This document shows, one piece after another, positions 11,294 to 22,644 of a stretch of DNA of 64,000 nucleotides (position 1 is its first letter; every line of letters begins with the position of its first letter). The notes beneath the pieces were generated by a model. The model saw only the letters and a list, made by a program, of their open reading frames with translations. It made no database searches and was not told the origin of the DNA. Origin of the DNA: Malaya genurostris (Eukaryota > Arthropoda > Insecta > Diptera > Culicidae). Position numbers and translations under genes: made by a program. The stretch covers positions 7,747,001-7,811,000 of the forward strand of contig NC_080571.1 of assembly GCF_030247185.1 (NCBI RefSeq), given 5' to 3'.

Positions 11294-12795
11294 ATATGGA
11301 CGGTCATCGATTTTTTTCGGTGAAAGTAATAACTAATCGGTGCATTTAACCGGACGTTTCGACCTACTAAGGTGTTCGGTCATCCTCAGCGGCTATCTAA
11401 AAACATATATTTGTCAAGTAAGCTAACTCTAAACATTGAATTTTAACACTTAACTAACATGCTAATGACGTCTACACTACAACACTTCACATTTTCAACT
11501 GTCTTATCTTTTGCGCTCTCTCTGTCTCTTATCTGTTTTGGCTGTATAGAGGTTTTTAATTTTGTCAACTAGTCCGTTGTATGCTGATCTAAACTTTATC
11601 GAATCTTGTTGAAGGTTAAACGTGTTCGACTCTCCTCTAATTTTTATATAGAACATCTCAACTGTTAAACGTGTTGGAGGTGTTCAACAGTTTCCATCCA
11701 CGATTGCAATTTACTGTAGAGCTGGAGAATAATGGGCGAATCAGATTCCTAGATACGTTGTTAAGAAGAGAGAATGATCGTATTACGACAGAGTGGACTC
11801 CAAAGGACCTAGAAGGCAGATATTTAGACTACAACTCATTGAGTCCATTTAATCACAAGAAAAACACAGTGATAGCTCTTGTAGATAGGGCTTTGAAATT
11901 AAGCGAGGCTTGTTACAGACCTAATGCTCTGAATATTGTAAAACGAATTCTTATTAATAATAACTATCCTAATTTCTTCATCAATAATATTATTCAACAA
12001 CGAACACATTTCCTATACAACTCGTTAACACAGAACAACAATAACAGTATAGCCACCAAATTCATATCCGCACCATATATACCAGGTCTAGTAGAAAAGT
12101 TAGCACGTTATCTATCTCAATACAACATAAGGTTAGCGTTTAGAACAGTTAACAAAATTGAAGACACAGTATATAGTAAGCTAAAAGATAGAATAACAAT
12201 AGACCGTAGAACGAACGTTGTTTATGAAATACCGTGCGGGATATGTGAAGGAAAGTCATATATTGGTCAAACCAGCCAATTTTTAAAAAAACGTATAGAG
12301 CAGCATAAAAGGGATGTTGAATCAAAAAGCATAGGCATTACTGGTTTAGTTCAACACTGTATAAATGAGGGTCATGTTTTTAATTTTGAGAACGTTAAAA
12401 TTTTAGATGAAGTACAAAGAACTGACACACGTTTAACAGCTGAGATATTCTATATAAAAATTAGAGGAGAGTCGAACACGTTTAACTTTCAACGAGATTC
12501 GATAAAGTTTAGATCAGCATACAACGGACTAATTGACAAAATTAAAAACTTCTATACAGCCAAAACAGATAAGAGACAGAGAGAGCGCAAAAGATAAGAC
12601 AGTTGAAAATGTGAAGTGTTGTAGTGTAGACGTCATTAGCATGTTAGTTAAGTGTTAAAATTCAATGTTTAGAGTTAGCTTACTTGACAAATATATGTTT
12701 TTAGATAGCCGCTGAGGATGACCGAACACCTTAGTAGGTCGAAACGCACCGGTTAGTTATTACTTTCAACGAAAAAAATCGATGACCGTCCATAT
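11294..12795 (+). mobile_element. 5'-truncated Penelope-like retroelement with inverted flanks
   Basis: The last 369 bp (12427-12795) are repeated inverted at the front (11294-11674, 381 bp). The only length difference is a 12-bp insertion, ATTTAACCGGAC, in the left copy. Between them lies the 3' part of a Penelope-type ORF. Inverted or direct LTR-like flanks on 5'-truncated copies are characteristic of Penelope-like elements. The element sits inside a family-M repeat and is therefore younger. Because the reverse transcriptase core is missing, this copy cannot mobilise itself. Confidence 0.88.
11671..12597 (+). pseudogene. Penelope-like polyprotein C-terminus with GIY-YIG endonuclease
   Basis: The 308-codon open frame has no genuine Met start: it begins with GTG at the inner edge of the inverted flank. 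Residues about 8-85 (FHPRLQFTVELE..., RFLDTLL) match the region after the reverse transcriptase fingers/palm in Penelope elements. Residues about 183-260 form the GIY-YIG endonuclease: VVYEIPC (Y185) and SYIGQT (197-199), then R208 and H212 in LKKRIEQHK. The spaced Cys pair C189/C192 and the downstream HCINEGH are typical of Penelope endonucleases. The catalytic palm of the reverse transcriptase is absent, so the product would be an endonuclease-bearing fragment. There are no internal stops, implying a young insertion. The frame ends inside the right flank with a basic KRQRERKR tail. Confidence 0.9.
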
Positions 12796-14034
12796 CAGTT
12801 TGTTTGCGGTGATGACCATAAAACAACAAACTTCACTCTTTGACACACACACAATGTTGGCTGACGGCCCGAACGAGCAGCATTCAGTTCATCAGTCGTT
12901 TCTCTTCAATCGAGGCTTAGTTTAATTACCGTCAGTTGATCTCTTGAAGTAACAAAATATCTCTTTCAATAGTGTGAGAGCGGCCTTCAAATGAGGTTCA
13001 TGTAAACATTCGAATTGGTTCAAGATAATAGATGAAAGACTAATCAGATAGCTGAAATATCAATCACAGAATACACATAAATTAATTGTTTCCTCCTTCA
13101 GTTTTCATTTTTAATACTTTACTCCATTTATAATTCTATTTCGTTCGAATCTGCTTACTACCAAGAGCGAAGACAATGAAGCAGCTATACTACTTGGCAC
13201 TTGACACTGAGCAAGCAAAACTTCAAATGACTAGGTACGATTATTCAACTGACGATGAATTCTGGGAGCTTCACTTGAAAATGGCCATAAATTTCATTTT
13301 CATCTTATATTATTCGATTGAAAATGAAATTCTCAAAGATGGCCTAACCGAACTGAGTACTTTTTCACTCTGTTGGTTATACTAGTTTATAGACAAACCT
13401 TTTTGTTTTTTAAGGATCAAAGAAAATTATTTTGAAGAATACCACACATTTATATATGAGAATATGTGCGATATGAGAAAGGCATCATAACACCACTAGG
13501 TGGATTAAAACAGGTTTTATATTATTAATCTAAATCACTATTTTGTTGTCCCATTTCGAAACATGATGATTCCTTGTTCATCCAAATGAAAAGGCATTGA
13601 AAGGTCAACGAATTCTTGTTGTGACTTACGGTGATCTTGCTCATCCTTCATAATTTGTGAATGCTGGTTCTAACGTTTCACAAAAGGCGATTTCAATGTT
13701 ACTAACAAACATCGCTAAGATCAACCGACAAAGTTTGAAGATAGCGAACTACAATCATTATTGCTCGAAGATGATACACAAACCACAAATTACAGTTCTC
13801 TTACAATGACTTCATCGAACTATTCTACAGATGACTTAAAATGTGCATTTGAAGTAAAATTGAGAGCATAGTTAGATTGATGAGGGAAAAGAATTGATGA
13901 TGAGGGACGCGGACGGATTGAGCTCATCAGCATTTCTTTTATATGGGTCTCTTGAAGAAAGCAATTTTTTCAGTATAGGAAAGCTTTAATGACGGTTTTT
14001 GAAAAAGTATGTATTTTCAAAGAAAATTACTATA

Positions 14035-14299
14035 ATTTTTTATTCCCCGTGTATAATTCAACGAATAAATGAGATCTGCTGCCTCTGCTCGATTCATTGA
14101 TCCTATCGGTAAGATGAAAATAGGTGCATTCGCTTTGAGCTTTCGTGTGACTATAATAGTAGTATCGCATAATTTTCGAACTATTCTTTGTGCGATATAA
14201 CTTCTGAGCGCTGAAGCGAAAACATTATATTGAATTTTATCATAATTCGTCGAATAATCTGCAAAATAACATGGCAACATACTATTGGTACAATAACCC
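14035..14299. mobile_element. Second, partial copy of the 1320-1640 MITE
   Basis: From about 14072 to 14299 the sequence tracks 1393-1640 in the same orientation ('gcattcgctt', 'ataacatgg', 'attggtac' in order). It ends TGGTACAATAACCC before TA at 14300-14301. The left terminus is not recognisable. Confidence 0.5.
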
Positions 14300-14780
14300 T
14301 AGTTGTTTGGAAAACTTTATAAAAAATTTTAAAATATTTCTCGAAACCTCAAGTTTAAATAATTTACCAAAAATATAAAAAAATTCCAAGAACAGAAATG
14401 GTAAATCATCCGAATAATACACAACACAAGCATTTTGAGAAAGATTGTACAATATCTGGAATTTAAATCAGCCCGAGCGATATTCATTTTACCATGTGAG
14501 GCTTCGCATTAAACGAATATTCAGGCAGGATCAATGGATCAGAAAAAATTAAGGTGCTATATACGAATAAGTACATTGACCTACGTTGAACGAAACAAAA
14601 CGAATTGAAACTTTTCTAGTCTACAGCAAAAAAAAAAACAAATAAAGCGAAAAAACCAAACAGTGACATGTCATCACTGCGAACATAAAAGAAACACTAC
14701 ATCTCACTTCGAGCACATAACACTCATTTTTAACAAAATCAAATTGCCTTCCTTGTGTTCAGCCTTCCGACTATGCTAAT
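14300..14780. other. Intergenic, upstream of the candidate exon
   Basis: AT-rich with an A9 run near 14628. A TCAGCC initiator-like site lies at about 14759, 20 bases before the ATG at 14781, but no TATA box is convincing. Confidence 0.35.
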
Positions 14781-14923
14781 ATGGATGCAATAAAAACGCT
14801 GCATAGCAGCTGTTGGCTGAGTGCAATTCATTTGTTCTTCTTCATCTTCTACTACTGTGCCACAGCACAACTCAACTCCAAAGAGCAACAGAGCGAGACG
14901 TGCAAATTGGAAGTGCCGTTTCG
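14781..14923 (+). CDS. Candidate first coding exon with signal peptide
   Basis: ATG at 14781 opens 48 codons. Residues 1-29 look like a signal peptide: a short charged start (MDAIKTLHSSCW), a strongly hydrophobic core (LFFFIFYYC) and a small-residue exit (ATAQ). A hydrophilic stretch, SKEQQSETCKLEVPFR, follows. The frame meets TGA at 14925, and a possible splice donor CG|GTGATT lies at 14923/14924, so this could be the first exon of a secreted or membrane protein that continues beyond a long intron. The donor is weak and no continuing exon was identified, so a short secreted peptide or a chance ORF remain possible. Family not recognised. Confidence 0.33.
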
Positions 14924-14927
14924 GTGA

Positions 14928-15880
14928 TTTGTCACCTTATTCTTGATGTTGTGTCATTTTCCATAATCGTTGCCCCCATAAATGGAAAACAGAAGTCGTA
15001 CAGCGAGACAATCTCAAACAGCTGGTGAGGAAAAGTATTCTCTTTTGCTCATTGCTCTGTTCGAGAGAAGGGAAGAGATCATACCTCCCACAGAGAATAC
15101 GCACGAATACATACATGCACACAATCGAATGATGGCAGTAAGTCGGGATCCACGATATCTTCATCAACCGTTATTTTTATAGGTTATACACAAGGCCTAT
15201 GAGCGGCGGCTTTTGACGTTTGGTATCCTGGGTGTAGTGCGGCTACCCATAGCCGGATGATGATAGTGCACTAAATTGAGAGAGCCGTCCAGTGGATCCA
15301 TGAGAGTATCAGAGAGAGAGAGAGAGAGAGAGTGAGATGAAACCATATGTAAAATGCCGGAAGCATATGCGCAGGAGCGCCCTGAAAAAGGACACCTTCG
15401 GTGTAGTTGTGCAAGGGCACCTTTTCGTTTATCGGCCACTGACCAACTGTTTCGGATTTGTGATAGGTCTTCAATGTGTGTCAGACATTTGCTTTATAAC
15501 TCTGCGAAACGCAACGGGTATTTGCCGGTTCTAGGCATGAGTGCGTCATGGTAAAATGATTCGATGGTTTTCAATGAACGAACGAAGGATCCGAAGATTC
15601 TGGATATAGAATGTACTGATAATTGTTCATGTTGTACGTTCAAAGTTCTTGAAATGAACGTATTGTTTTAGGGAGACCAACATAAACTAGAAATATGGTT
15701 ACTAGTAAAATGTTGAATGAATTAGACAATGATTTCGTCATGTTGAAATAATTATCAACAGTACATCGGACTGAAAGCCGAACTGAGAAAAAAATATTCA
15801 TCTTGAAAACGCCCACTTGACTAATTATATTTTATAGTCACGAAACTAGTACTATGTTGACTAAGGATTTAACGCACCCT
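14928..15880. other. Non-coding with (AG)n microsatellite
   Basis: Contains an (AG)11 run at about 15311-15332. Short ORFs lie on both strands but none resembles a known family. Confidence 0.5.
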
Positions 15881-16165
15881 TTTTGTTTCCGATGGGATGG
15901 TGCCGCGAACCATCTATGGCGAAGTACAGATGGGAGATTAAATGAGCAGACGGTGTATGAACCACAAACCACGTATTCTTGGAGAACCACCAAACGTACT
16001 CTGGTGGGATTTGGCTTTCGCCCACTACGCCAAGTCTGATCTACAGTGGTCGACAAACAATAATGTACTATTCGAGAAAATGTTTTCAATCCACCGAACT
16101 TTCCGGATTTAAATTAATTTTTCCATTTTTGTATATGTTGCATGAAAAAGCTCATGCCTTCCTCA
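15881..16165 (+). pseudogene. Degenerate DD37E-type transposase relic
   Basis: Translation around 16000-16075 gives VLWWDLAFAHYAKSDLQW then STNNNVLFE. This aligns motif for motif with the WPDLASxHYxKxT region of the two DD37E transposases in this window (D of the second catalytic motif followed by LA-HY-K). In a shifted frame NPPNFPDLN follows, matching NxPNCPQLR of the third motif. Stops and frameshifts break it. It ends 14 bp before the TIR of the next DD37E element. It is an old, dead copy of the same superfamily. Confidence 0.6.
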
Positions 16166-16178
16166 AAAATATAAAATA

Positions 16179-17460
16179 AAGACTGTCCCAGAAAGTATGG
16201 ACGCAACGAAAAACCACTGCCATTTCGCAATGGTTCAGAATCTGTCAATTTTTATGGCTGCGTCCTGTTGTTAACACTCTTCTCTAACCACTTGTGTAGT
16301 TGTTTATTCGTTTTCATTAGTTTGTTTCGAAATGCGTGGACTTTTAGCAGAACAAAGTCGAAAATTTGTGTACAAATGGTGCACAGAACGCGGACGGTCA
16401 CTGAGAAAGATAGCAAAAATGGAAGAAGTAAGTGAAAAAGCCGTGCGAAATGCAATCAGGAAGTTCGGTGAGGATTACATCTTTGAGAATAAACCGAAAA
16501 CGGGTAAAAAAAAGGTCCTGCTAACCCTCAGTTGGATAAACGTATACTGAAGGCGTTCGAGCAAAAGAAGGAGGTTTCAGTTTGGGATGTGGCCAAAAAA
16601 GTGGACACTTCGAAGTCAAATGTTCTTCGTGCTAAAGAACGCTTGAATCTTCGAACCTATAAGAAGCAGAAACAACCAAAACGTAGTCCGAAACAAGAAG
16701 CATCGATCAGGCCGAGGGTTCGAAAGCTGTACAATACGATTCTTGCTGGAAATTTGAACTACATAATCATGGACGACGAAACCTACGTGAAACTCGATTA
16801 CAAATCCTTGTCGGGACCACAATATTATACGGTGCGAGAAGGGCAAGTGCTAAACCAGTCCGAGACATCGATTGAAGTCGAAAAATTTGGTAAGAAAGCT
16901 ATGGTCTGGCAAGCAATTTGTAGCTGCGGTAAGATTTCGAAACCCTCCATCACCACTGCTTCAATGAACGGCGAAATATACATCAAGGAATGTTCACAAA
17001 AACGACTTCTACCCATGATTCGAAGCCACATGGATCCTGTTGTCGTCTGGCCAGATCTTGCTTCTTGCCACTACTCGAAATCAACGGTAAAATGGTATAC
17101 TACCAAGAATGTCACTTTCGTCCCAAAAGCCCACAACTTCGACCAGTTGAGGAATTATGGGCATTGACGAACTCACATCTTAGGAAACATGTCTCGGCAG
17201 CCGAAACCATTCAACAGTTCGAAAAAGATTGGAAAAAAGTGTCAAAATTTGTCGCCAAGAAGTCTGTACGGAATTTAATGAGGAACTTTCGCAAGAAGGT
17301 GCGCCAGCTAGTCTACAATGGCTAAGTAGCAAATGTTGAGAATAATATTCTGTTGTTGTAGTCTAATATTATCAGTATATTGAATAAAATATGAATATCT
17401 AACTCTTGTGAATTATTTACAGCGAAATCAAAGTGCGTTCATACTTTCTGGGACAGTCTT
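16179..17460 (+). mobile_element. DD37E (ITmD37E-type) transposon, 1282 bp
   Basis: The 21-bp TIR AAGACTGTCCCAGAAAGTATG (16179-16199) is perfectly inverted at 17440-17460. Similarity continues for a few more bases after one mismatch. TA duplications are at 16177-16178 and 17461-17462. Length and single-ORF organisation match mosquito ITmD37E transposons. The transposase is frameshifted (see 16332-17325), so this copy is non-autonomous, although its intact TIRs could still be mobilised in trans by a related transposase. Confidence 0.9.
16332..17325 (+). pseudogene. DD37E transposase, two frameshifts
   Basis: Starting at ATG 16332, residues about 1-60 form the first helix-turn-helix (RSLRKIAKMEEVSEKAVRNA). 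The frame breaks at an A8 run (16506-16513); one more A would continue into the frame that starts before 16532. The second helix-turn-helix (VSVWDVAKKVDTSKSNVLRA) and the catalytic motifs IIMDDETYVKLD and VVWPDLASCHYSK follow. A deletion near 17125-17140 shifts the frame again, and PQLRPVEELWA (catalytic Glu) is read in the frame of 16990-17325. Allowing for the deletion, spacing between the second Asp and the Glu fits 37 residues. The rest (SVRNLMRNFRKKVRQLV) matches the C-terminus of the intact element at 54911-56017. Few lesions suggest recent inactivation. Confidence 0.9.
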
Positions 17461-17462
17461 TA

Positions 17463-18990
17463 ATAGATTTTTGTGTTTGAAAACGCTGATTGCTTCATTT
17501 TTCAACTGTCTTAATATTTCGCAGACAAAGGACGTTACATATTTTTGTTTTTTTCGCAATTCAGACCTTTCTACTCAATACATCAAAATATTAATCAGGT
17601 GAAATTTTTGGTTTTCGAGTAATTTTTCAAGTTTCAAGTCAAGTTCATTCATGAAGTCACGAATCGACCATACCCATTTAAAAAAAATGAAGTAGTATAC
17701 CTACACTTTCCAAAAAATATATGAAAATACAGGAAAAATTGAATTGTTGTTCTTGAAAACGCAATTCACTTTTCAACGGGATTTATGCTTATTTTTTAGG
17801 AAATTCAGACTTTTTTACATGTCATATCAACAAATTGGGGAAGTAAAATTTTCTGTTTTTGAGTTTGTAATCTTTTGAAAATTTCAATTTGAAAATAATC
17901 GATAAATGCATAACTGGAAATGTTTAAAAATTATAATTCATAAAAGAAAGAAATCACCTAGTTAATTTTTTCATATGTTCAGTAAAAAATGCTAAATTTG
18001 TTATTAAAAAAATAATAATATATTGCGTCTTCCATATACAAACCATGAAGAACGCTCACAGCTTATACAAATAGCGTTTTCAGTCACAAAACTCTTTCTT
18101 CATCACGTCCACAGATTCTTCGTAGAAACTGGACATTTCTAGAAAACATTTAGAAAAATTAACGAATTTTACGAAGTGGTTCAGAAGTTATGGATCAAAA
18201 GAAAGTCTTTTTTCCAAAAAAATGAAAAAAATCTATTTTTTATTCTCCTTAACATGAAAAGAAAAAATACGAGTCCAATTTTTTTCGATGGAGACCGATT
18301 GTACCAAAAATTTCGAATTTCTAAGAGATCGTATATCTTTTTCTCATGGAATTGCTGAATATTTTCATAAAAACCCTAAGCAATTTCTACTTAGGCTTTT
18401 CTCAAAAGTAAGGGTAGAGACAACATGTAAAAATGTCTTTCTTGATCATGAATAACGCTAATGCAAAATTAGAACCAGATTAAAAATACACAAAATAATG
18501 GAATAAGCATGGATCAAATGAATCTATCCTGACAATGTCTAGATAATTTAATTTAGATGAGATTAGTGCATAAAAACACAAGTGTTGTCGCGATAAAAAT
18601 GAAGTGAATGTTATTTTTGTGAAGGTCAGTCGATTTTAATGAACACGTCATTTTTTCTGCTCGAGTTTCCTGGCAACGTAACGAAAAATGAGAGAAAAAT
18701 AAAATCGGCTCAGAAAGGCTGCCAAACAAGTGGTAGCTTTATTGGATTTTTTTTAGTGTAGTGGAACTTGTAACCGAACATATCAAAACTTTCTTGGCCA
18801 ACCGGCCACATCGAGAGTCATTTTGCACATTTGCGAGAGAGCATGGAGAAAAATGTAATACGCAGAGCTAGGCACGTGATTATACGCGACCTGTGTTAGT
18901 GGACGTAAGCTGAAACTGAAATAATTTTTCACGAGCAGTTTTAGGGAAAACGGAAGAGTTTTAGACTAAAATTTTCGCTTTTCTTGAATT
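17463..18990. other. Intergenic, no gene recognised
   Basis: About 1.5 kb of AT-rich DNA without convincing ORFs or repeats. Confidence 0.45.
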
Positions 18991-18994
18991 GCAA

Positions 18995-20600
18995 TTTTAA
19001 GCAAACAAAGGAAAGAAGCAGAACTTCCCGATCAGATGTTTCTTGATGACGTTGAATCATCAGCGATATCTGATATTTGCTACTTATTTAAACGACATTT
19101 CAGCAGTGTATTCTCCAATGAAATTCTTCCGAGTGATCAGATTTCCAAAGCTATCATCAATGTTCCTAGCCGCTCTCCAACAAGTTCTCACCCTTTCATA
19201 ACAACTGCTATGATTGAAAAAGCGTGTATTGAGATGAAATCATCTTGCAAAGCTGGACCGGATGGTATTCCTTCGTTAGCTCAAAGAGTATTCTTATTCC
19301 ACTGTCGTTGTTGTTCAATATTTCTTTTAGGTCAGGAACATTTCCACATATTTGGAAAAATCATTTATTTTCCCAGTTTTCAAGAAAAGAAATAAAGCCG
19401 ATGTATCCAATTATCGTCGTAAAGCTGCTTTATGTGCCGTATCTAAATTATTTGAAACTATAATTCTGGATTTCTTGAAACAGCAATATCAACATTTCAG
19501 AAACTCAACACGGATTCATGCCGAAACGATCAACTGCAACAAACTTACTCTGCTACACTTCTCTTATAGTTCGATCTCTACAAGCACGTATACAGGTTGA
19601 TGCAATCTACACTGATTTCTCTGCAGCCAAAAAAAAAACAAAAGCAAAATTCAATAGACTTGATTTCAGTGGATCGTTGCTAAATTGGTTCGAGTCGTAT
19701 CTAATTGGTCGCGAAATGTCTGTAAAGATCGGAGACTTCATTACAGTGCCTTTCGCTGTCAACTCTGGAGTCCCTCAAGGCAGTCACTTAGGACCGTTTT
19801 TATTTTTACTCTACCTCAATGAATTCAACTTCATATTGAAATGCCACAAACTACTCTCTCATCGTTTCTTGAGTTTACCCATTGCACGACCAAATTATGG
19901 TTACAATGAACCATTTTCCAGTATGTGCAGAACATTCAATAGCTGCTCCAATGTTTTCGACTTTCATCTATCTCGAAATATGATCAAACGATTGTTTCAT
20001 TGTTACTTGTTAGATTAATTTTGGATCAGGATTTGTCTGTAACCGTTTGTATTTTTGTTCAACCATCACTAGGTCTTTCTCCCATCACCATTGGAAACTA
20101 ATCAGATTCGTTCGCTGATACTAACCCTTTCGCTTTCCCTCTCATTTTCTTCGTCTTCTTTATTTCTATTGGAAACTAATCAGATTCGCTTGCAACCCCG
20201 TCTTTCTCTCCGTCTTCCACCATCTTTTCGATCACTAATTAGATCTACTTGCCGATTCTAACCCCGTTGTTTGCCCACGCTTCCTTTCCACCCCCTCCAC
20301 CTACCTTCATCATCCATTTTGCTCTTCTCTCTCTGGCCGTTTAAGCAAGAACACTATTGCTACCCTGTAGTACTTGGTGTCATCAACTAGATATAGGGTT
20401 ATAGGTTTAGTTTTAATTATTAGTTTTTATTGTTAGTGTCAAGCCTTATTGTATCTGTTGGATCATAGTAATCTGTTGATACGAAAGATGAGGAGGTTTT
20501 ATGCCTGCTGGAGAGAGAGATTGCCAAATTTCATCTCCATCGGGCTTTTTCCTGCTCCCAAAATAAACAAATAAGCAAATAAAAAATAAGCAGAATGAAC
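18995..20600 (+). mobile_element. Degenerate 5'-truncated LINE (CR1/Jockey-type) with 3' UTR
   Basis: Coding remnants of ORF2 (about 19010-20018) are followed by about 570 bp of 3' UTR. The end is an A-rich repeating tail made of AATAAGCA-like units near 20565-20595. The UTR phrase 'ggttttatgcctgc', then 'catcgggctttttcc' is echoed at the 3' end of the larger LINE (34790-34860), showing the two belong to related families. The endonuclease and much of the reverse transcriptase are missing. Confidence 0.8.
19036..20018 (+). pseudogene. LINE ORF2 reverse transcriptase relic
   Basis: Fragments of a non-LTR reverse transcriptase lie in several frames. An N-terminal region (DICYLFKRHFSSVFSN) is followed by the conserved KAGPDGIPS, then FPHIWK, IYTDFSAAKK (palm motif A region, with a frame-disturbing A run at 19629-19638), and SGVPQGSHLGPFLFLLYLNE (motif B). 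After this about 300 residues, including the catalytic xADD motif, are deleted. The frame then continues with the LINE C-terminus RPNYGYNEPFSSMCRTFN and the stop at 20018. At least three frameshifts are needed to read it. Dead copy. Confidence 0.85.
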
Positions 20601-22449
20601 TGATTGGTTTATTTTTCAACCATATAGAAGATTCATTGATTAAAATCAGGAAAAGAAGCGCCGGAATTTGTTTTTACGCACACATTGTTGACAGAGCTTT
20701 GCTCCTTAAGTTAACACCTTATTTGTCATTGTCAAATGGATTCAAAATCAACCATCTTATAACAGAACAACGCCAAATAATAATCACAATACATCTTAAA
20801 ACTGTCACACAATATTTAAAAAAAATTTAACGTTCATTTTGTAAAGATTAAAATATAATCAGTTGGAAAACAATAACCGAACTCGTGATTTATTACTAGC
20901 CAGTAACAGATAACAAGTCATTTATTTTCATCTACCCTCAAAACGGTTTCATTGGGATAAAACCCTCTTTCAAAATGTTTGATGAATGAGAAACTTTACG
21001 CGTAGGTTACACACGCAATTGCACCGCAATTTATCTTTCACCCAACACACTAGTATTGAGTATTGGAAAGATTTCATCCGTGACTGTATGCGTCCTTAAA
21101 AAAATATGTTCATTTCTTTCCGATGATAAATGTTTATGAAGTTTAATTTGTGTTATGCTGTCGTTATTCATTGATCTATTGGTAAATTGCTCTTGACGTA
21201 CACTTTTCTAGTAGAATTGTAGTCTTCTGTAGATGATTTCATAATATTTTCGATCGAAAATGTACAAAATTTCAGAACAATTTCTTAGTAGGGTTATCAA
21301 ATAACGAACTTGACTGAGTACAACTACATAAAATCCTTCATGATTTTCCACCCCTCATATCTGACAACCAAGTTGTGGTTGAAGGTAATGTAATTCAATG
21401 AGTTGTAAAAATTGTGTTGTAAAAGTTTAAAACGTTTTATAAAAATCGGAATGCCATCATGTTAACATATTAAATAAATTTGGATAAACAAAACTTCAAC
21501 TGAGCATTGTAGCACATATCGACAATCATTTCAGAAAATCCTCCTCACAGTTTGTTTTATAAAATAAGCAATACACGTTGCATCCATCTACGGCACATAT
21601 CATAGCAGATTTTATTTATAGCCGCATGCTTTAACAGCCACTTACGTAAATGTGGTAAATGGTTCCATCTCAAGCTTCACAGGGCGTTTCGGCCTCGTTA
21701 CCAACAGAGAACCCACCCCAAAAAGCCACGAAACGAAATATAATCGTGGTAAAATTTGCCAAACAATAATAAATGAAACAATCTATACCGCATTATGTAA
21801 CTAAGTACATCACACTCCGAGAACAGGCTGGTGCCTGTCTGAATATGTGGGCATGCATATAAGTATAAATATTTATCAACTTATTTCATCAGTCGCGTTT
21901 GCTTGGTACGATCGATGGTGTAGAGAATCTTGTTCCAGCACTGCTTGGTTTGGATTTTTTCCTGGATAAGATTACGATTGAAATGGTCCCAATTAGACTG
22001 TTGTTGGAACAAGATAACTCATTGTCGACCGTAGTCCATACGTTGGCAGTTCCGTTCCCATGGAATGGGGCTGCCTTGGGGAGGACTATCGTCTGCCTTC
22101 AAATGGACTATGTTCTCTGCTCGTCTTCGTCGGTTGATGGCGAACGTATTCTGATCGTCATGGCGGCGTGACTCCTAGCCTACTCAGCAGTAACGGCATC
22201 AGCTCATAATATAGACATTACATAGCAATTGTGCGACTTATTTGGCTATACGCTTCAGTAGGCTTATCTCGCCGTTCACATCGGGAGCCAAACACGAACC
22301 CCTCTCGCTCGGATCAATTTATCTTCGCAAAGCTTCAGGAGTGTGCACATGTTTCGGAATAAAGCGTCGGATTCAGTTCCAAACCAATTTGCATACCCCA
22401 GGTAGGTGCGACTCTAACATACCCCAACGTTAAACAAGTTCGGGCAACG
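20601..22449. other. Intergenic, no gene recognised
   Basis: AT-rich to about 21850, then somewhat more GC-rich with short ORFs (21899-22171, 22242-22433) lacking recognisable motifs. The composition shift before the small secreted ORF at 22450 might reflect a 5' flanking or untranslated region. Confidence 0.4.
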
Positions 22450-22644
22450 ATGGTAATCAGCTCGATATTGATTAGGTTGCTTTCTGCACTATCGGTTCTG
22501 TCGGTGCATGCAAATCGTGCCAACTGCTGGGGATTGTGCTCTCAATCTGCTCTTTCGGGTGGAGACGACTTGTTGGAACGGAGAGAGCTTTGCGTTTCGC
22601 TATGCGGCAGTAATTATTTTATGGCCAATTTAAATGATGTTTGA
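22450..22644 (+). CDS. Candidate small secreted peptide with CX3C-X17-CX3C cysteine pattern
   Basis: This 64-codon single-exon ORF starts in a good context (A at -3, G at +4). Residues 1-21 form a signal peptide (MVISSILIRLLSALSVLSVHA). The mature part would be about 43 residues with exactly four cysteines, C26, C30, C48 and C52, in the pattern CX3C-X17-CX3C, embedded in NCWGLC and ELCVSLCG. Two CX3C motifs separated by a helix-compatible linker is the spacing known from helical-hairpin secreted peptides. That is a comparison of spacing only, and no function is claimed. No TATA box, poly(A) signal or close splice site was found, so the gene model is tentative. Family not recognised. Confidence 0.42.
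   Translation: MVISSILIRLLSALSVLSVHANRANCWGLCSQSALSGGDDLLERRELCVSLCGSNYFMANLNDV

Larger units (their letters stand above)
10897..13516 (+). mobile_element. Family-M dispersed repeat, split by a Penelope-like element
   Basis: The left end is GCCTTTCTCATTTAGAAAAG. Next comes the family signature 'ttatgcaatcactgtgaaa', then 'accattcgactcagttcg'. The right end is GAGAAAGGCATCATAACACC followed by 'actaggtggattaaaacagg'. The same start, body phrases and tail recur at 24870, 25863, 33352, 38340, 39140 and 53185 in this window. The body is non-coding. A Penelope-like insertion occupies 11294-12795, so family-M sequence is 10897-11293 plus 12796-13516. The class of family M is not known to me; inverse CCTTTCTCAT/ATGAGAAAGG termini suggest a non-autonomous DNA element. 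Confidence 0.7.
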
